Positions 59,493 through 64,000 of a stretch of DNA of 64,000 nucleotides are shown here, one piece after another. A program made the position numbers and the translations under genes. Source of the DNA: Geosiphon pyriformis (taxonomy: Eukaryota > Glomeromycota > Glomeromycetes > Archaeosporales > Geosiphonaceae); contig JAAOMT010000484.1 in the NCBI GenBank assembly GCA_016748015.1, positions 173,379-237,378 of the forward strand, written 5' to 3'. Under the pieces are notes generated by a model. The model saw only the letters and a program-made list of their open reading frames with translations. It was not told the origin of the DNA and searched no databases. Position 1 is the first letter of the stretch. Each line of letters starts with the position of its first letter.

Positions 59493-61045
59493 ATGGGTGA
59501 TTACTTATATCTGCCACAGCAATCAGAAAAACACTTTGCAGCACACAACAAAAACAACCAAAGTTTCATTGAACTTAATCCTCTGCCCTTCTGCTTGATC
59601 TGCTTCCCTCTTGAAGAACAATTCAGTAGACAATTCCAAGACTTTTGGAACTGGTTCCTGAACGAGTATTCAGCTGAAACCTACACAGCTTATACAACCT
59701 ATTACTTTGACCAAGCTTATTTTGAAAACGACTTTGAAGAAAGAAACAACAGTATCAATCAGCTCTTATATTCTGCAACCTTTGAACAACAGCCCTCTGA
59801 TTTCGAATATCTGAATCATCAAATCCATATTTGAATTGCTGCCCATCAAGCAACTGAAACTCCCTTTAAAACAAAAGAAGAAAGCTATCAAACTGCTTCT
59901 GTTTTTGATCTTTTATCAAGCGAATCAGACTCATCTACACAAACAGTTATCCCTGAACCAATGGCTAATGACCCCATGCAAGCAAACATTCTGGCTGCTC
60001 TCCAAGGTATACAAACTGCTCTAGGGCAAAGAAACAACACCCCAATACCATTATTTAGAGGTGATGCACAAAATCCAATTGAATGGTTGGATGACTTTGA
60101 AAGAGCTGCTACAGCCAATCAATATGACGATAAGTACAAGTTCCAAATTGTCAGTGGCTACCTTCAAGGATCCCCTGCTACCTGGTTCTCACAAGAAACA
60201 GATGCCAATGCCCAGCAAAGAATCGTTAAATAGACACCAGCAAATGTAAGAGAAATCAACACTCTTTCACTATTCAGTTTGAAAACAAGTTCAAAACCCC
60301 AATATTAATATCAAAATGGCATATGGAATTGGAAAGAAGAACCCAAGGTCCCAGTAAAATTGTAACTGAATACGCCAAAGCAATCAGAAAGTTAATCAAA
60401 TGAGTAGACACTGGAAGAAATTGGACAAAAGAGCAGAAAATTCACTCCTTCACAAAAGAATTGAGAACTGATCTATCATATGCTCTTTGGCCTCTCCTGG
60501 TCTTGAAAGATAATCCCACCATGGATATGGTCATTGAATTAGCACAAAGAATTGAAGATAACCAAAGGATGCACTTGGAATCTACACTACCAGTTTTTGC
60601 TCCTGTTCCTGTCATGGCTCCTGCCTCTTAAATGGCTGCTACTTCTTTTGTCATTCATACTCAAGATCCAAATAAACAGTTAATAGACAGACTTACAGCA
60701 AATCTTGCCTGGTTATTAGAACTCTTAGCCCAAGCAGTCAGAGAAAATCAGCAACCACAAAGACCCAGATTTGAACCACGCTTTAATCAGCCCCAGCAAC
60801 CATTTTATCAAAGACAACAAAATTGTGGCCCACCTGTATGCTATCACTGTGGATTAACTGAACACTTTTCAAGAGATTGCAACAATCCTCCACTGCCTCT
60901 ACCAGTTCCCAGAAACAATGATGCTCAGAACAACAGGATCAACAACAACAATGTGCCCAACCAAAGACCCAATCATGCCAACATCAATTTCTTTGGAGAG
61001 GATCCCCTAGTTGAAGCCACTGTTTATTAGCCTTTAAACTGGTAG
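59493..61045 (+). pseudogene. A4 gag
   Basis: ATG at 59493 (MGDYLYLPQQ). Capsid-like core IEWLDDFERAATANQYDDKY and YLQGSPATWFSQETDANAQQ; intact zinc knuckle CYHCGLTEHFSRDC at ~60837-60880; ends PLNW-TAG at 61043. Damage: TGG to TGA at 59833, TAG at 60231, a one-base deletion near 60255, TGA at ~60402, TAA at ~60630, CAG to TAG at 61028. All the stops fit single transitions. Confidence 0.85.
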
Positions 61046-61070
61046 GCGCACCTCCAAAAGGTGAGAGTGC
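61033..61070 (+). promoter_or_regulatory. Programmed -1 frameshift signal between gag and pol (A4)
   Basis: The slippery heptamer TTTAAAC (61033-61039) is in the correct phase (T TTA AAC) two codons before the gag stop. About nine bases downstream, CACCT-CCAAA-AGGTG (61049-61063) forms a hairpin, and GCAC (61048-61051) / GTGC (61067-61070) offers an outer alternative. Pol is open in the -1 frame from here, and it has no ATG until DLMETPAHITF, so it needs frameshifting. The same arrangement is in A1 and A2. Confidence 0.82.
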
Positions 61071-64000
61071 AAGCCAACCAGAAGAAAACCCCTTTTACGC
61101 TTTTAACTTAACTGATGATAACCATAACATAGATAAATTAGCAATCAACCCCTCTGAATCCACAAGAAAGAAGAAGAAAGCCAAAGTTAATTTCGTTCTG
61201 GACCTCAATAAAGCTTCCACATCAACTGCTGACAACAATGAACCCCCAAAAGCCAAAGTTTTCAAGAACCCTCCAAAGTTGGAACCCCCAGAAATAGTAC
61301 AAAAATCTGGTCCCTATTCTGTTGTCAAAGACCTTATGGAAACCCCAGCACATATAACCTTTGGCCAATTGATGACCCATCCACAATTCAAAAAAGATCT
61401 TCGCAAATCCCTGATTCCAAAAAAAAAGACACCCAAAACTAACAAACGCCCTCACCAAGCTAGACTTGTTGACAATAACAATGTCACTCCTCTAATTTGT
61501 AAAGCCCAAGTGGCTGGCTACTTTATCAATTTGATCCTAGACAGTGGATCATCTGTTAGTGTTATTGCCAAACACTTTCTTGAAGCAATTGGCAGAAAAA
61601 TTGATGAATCATCTACACGACCAATGACCAATATGCATGGTAATAAAAAGAAAGGGCTTGGCATAGCCAAAGCTATTCCTGTCCACATCAATGGCATCAG
61701 CATTGAAACTGATATGAAAGTGTCTAAAGCAAAAGAATACACCATCATTGTTGACAATAAATGGCTCAAGAAAGCAAAAGCTTTGCTTGATTATGAACTC
61801 TGTGAACTAACCATCAAATGTGGTGAGAAACCCATTGTGGTTAAGTGTTGCTATTGGACAACTCCCCCAGTACTCAAGCAGAGCCCAGAAGAAAATAAAT
61901 CAGATGAATCAGATAATGAAGAAAGTGAAGAAAAAAAAGAACAAGAAGAACAAGAAGAATCTGCTGAATTCGCCTATACCATCTTCACTAGTAATGGCAA
62001 ACCACTGGATAATGTCAAGACAGATAAAGAAGGAATTATTGTCAATGGCAAGCTGATCTGCTGGCCTTATTATGACATGCTCAGAAGAATCTTTAACAGA
62101 AAGCCAGACAAGAAAGCCAAATACAGTTATTGGTGGCATGGTCCTTGTGCCTGGTGCTGGTGCGACAAATCATTGTATTCTCCTAGCAATGAATACATGT
62201 TCTGCCTGATCTATTACAAAGATTGGGAACCAATCAGCTTGATACCCTGAGAGGAAATAAAAGAAGTCCAAAAGTCCTTTGAAAACGAACCACTTGAAAT
62301 CCAATCACTGGTTGTAGAACAAAGAGAACCCTTTCCAGAAGAAAGAAAAGTAGACATTGAAAACCTGCTGGCTAGAAACAGCCCAGTTATTTCAAAAGAA
62401 GGTGAACCTCCTGGACATACATATGTGATACAACACACCATCATCACCAGAGAAACTTGTCCCATCCATTTGAAGCCCTATCAATCCAACCAGCACAATG
62501 ATGAGTTTATAAAAAAGGAAATAACCCAAATGAAAAACCTTGGATTCATACAGGAAACCAAGAGTGAATGGACATTCCCAGTTGTAGTGGTATCTAAGAA
62601 AGGAAGAACCCTACACTTTTGTGTTGACTATTACCAATTAAATGCTATTACTGAAAAAAACATGTACCCACTTTCTAAGATTGATGCAATGCTAAACCAA
62701 TTCCATGGTGCTGCTTTCTTCTTAACTATTGACTTAACTGCTGGATTTTGGCAAGTAGAGATAGATCCAGAAAGCAGAAAAAAAACTGCCTTCATTACCA
62801 AGTATGACACCTACGAATTCACAGTTATGTCTTTTGGTCTCACAAATACTCCTTTTACCTTTCAACACTTAATGGACAAAGTATTTGAATCAGTAAAAGA
62901 AAACTTTGTTCTAGTCTACTTGGACGACATAATGGTATACTCAAAAACCTGGGATGAACACCTTCAACATTTGCAAAAGGTTTTTGACCTCCTTAGAAAT
63001 GCTGGCCTCAAGATCAATCCAATCAAATCATTCTTTGGACATCAATCCACCCAGTTCCTTGGCTATCTTATTACAAAAGATGGAATCTTCCCTGATCCAG
63101 CCAAAATTGAAAAAGTTCAAAACATTAGACAACCAATGAATGTTCATGAACTACGCTTTTTTCTTGGTTTGGCCTCTTATTATTGCAAATTTGTCAAGGA
63201 TTTCTCCAAAATTGCCACTCCTCTCAATCAGCTACTTAGAAAAAACATCAATTATCACTGGGGCACTCATCAACAAAAAGCATTTGAAATTCTGAAGGAA
63301 AAACTGGTTACAGAACCCATCCTCATGCAACCTAATCTGAATTGACTTTTTATCCTCTATACTAATACATCTGGCTATGAACTTGGTGCTGTTCTTTCCC
63401 AGAAAGACGAAAATGGCAGGGAACATGCTGTAGCATATGTCAGTAGAACTTTCACACCAGCAGAAAGGAACTACTCAGTCACTGAGCAAGAATGCTTAGC
63501 AGTAGTTTGGGCTACCAGCTACTGGGACAAATATCTTAAGGGTGTGAAATTTTTGGTGATAACAGATTACCAAGCTTTGGTTTGGCTATGCAACAAAAAA
63601 AACCTAGAACATAAATGGATAACTCGCTAGATACTCCACTTGGATGAATTTGACTATAACATTCAACACCACAAAGGAGCTAATCATCAAAATGCCGACG
63701 CTCTCTCCAAACTTACTATTCAGTGATAGTAAAACCCTCTCAAACCAAACCAACTTAATTATTTGTAACTCCTCCACAAACAAACACGATAATGGACTTG
63801 GACAACTACTCTGCCTTAATGGAATTTTTAAGTAAAGGACAATACCCACCGGACTATACTCGACAGCAAAGAGAACATTTGCACAAACAATCAAATTTCT
63901 ATTTGATTCGCCAGAACCAGTTATATAAAAGAAATAGAAAAGATCCTGACTGCCCCCAAAAAGTCATTAGATTTGAAGAAAGAGAAATTGTGATCTATAA
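61045..64000 (+). pseudogene. A4 pol: protease, RT, RNase H, integrase start
   Basis: Linker and protease are open from 61045 to ~62250 (LILDSGSSVSVIAKHFLEAI). TGA at 62248. RT at 62425-63345: TLHFCVDYYQLNAI, TAGFWQVEI, FVLVYLDDIMVYSKTW. TGA at 63343 precedes RNase H: LYTNTSGYELGAV (Asp to Asn at the first catalytic site), VTEQECLAVVWA, VITDYQALVW. TAG at ~63627. The integrase lead-in (YPPDYTRQQREHLHKQSNFY, RKDPDCPQKVIRFEEREIVI) runs to the window end, so the integrase core is not seen. Confidence 0.85.

Larger units (their letters stand above)
58703..64000 (+). mobile_element. A4: Gypsy family A, 5' LTR to integrase (continues past the window)
   Basis: Plus-strand copy inserted into B. It has the most complete LTR and leader in the window, gag, the frameshift site, protease, RT, RNase H and the start of the integrase region. 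It carries several stops and a one-base gag deletion, yet its protease and RT catalytic motifs are intact. Confidence 0.92.

Overview
The window is a stack of nested retrotransposons, with no host gene that I can recognise. All open reading frames belong to mobile elements. Most are broken by stops and frameshifts that look like C-to-T / G-to-A decay. The mix suggests a very transposon-rich fungal genome: Ty3/Gypsy elements without a chromodomain, a LINE with an APE endonuclease, reverse transcriptase (RT) and RNase H, AT-rich sequence and the standard code. By family recognition I favour an arbuscular mycorrhizal fungus (Glomeromycotina, Gigaspora/Rhizophagus type). That is inference, not proof.

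Four kinds of element are present. (1) Gypsy family A has four copies: A1 (minus, 486-7759), A2 (minus, 22621-35222), A3 (plus, 21578-39422, split by A2) and A4 (plus, 58703 to the window end). Its LTR is 0.6-0.74 kb, runs TGTTA...TAACA, and carries a 12-bp minisatellite and a TATA box. Gag and pol are joined by a canonical -1 frameshift site (TTTAAAC), and a third ORF after integrase ends inside the 3' LTR. (2) Gypsy family B has one very decayed plus-strand copy (about 39.4-58.7 kb). (3) A LINE has two minus-strand copies: LINE1 (7760-19502, lacking its 3' end in the window) and LINE2 (46957-54383, full length, with 15-bp target-site duplications). (4) The E family has seven copies of a 2.4-kb poly(A) retroposon that codes for only one protein. 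That protein is a diverged homologue of the LINE ORF1 (RRM-like domains plus zinc knuckle). E elements end in the same ~150-bp 3' tail as the LINE and make the same 11-16-bp target-site duplications, so they look like ORF1-only elements moved in trans by the LINE.

Layout from left to right: the end of E1 sits inside the A1 LTR; A1 sits in LINE1; LINE1 also contains E2 (13088-15511) and E3 (16228-18971). LINE1 abuts, and probably sits in, E4 (to 21577). E4 lies in A3. A3 is next split by A2, which contains E5 (24525-26964) and E6 (27364-29789). The A3 3' LTR contains E7 (36663-39059). An AT-rich block (39423-40484) leads into element B, which contains LINE2 in its pol region. A4 interrupts the 3' part of B and runs off the window.

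Three 20-N gaps (6633, 16717, 43223) are each flanked by an apparently exact direct duplicate (271, 295 and 2738 bp) that begins and ends exactly at the gap. These are almost certainly unmerged overlapping contig ends rather than biological duplications, so the real locus is about 3.3 kb shorter.
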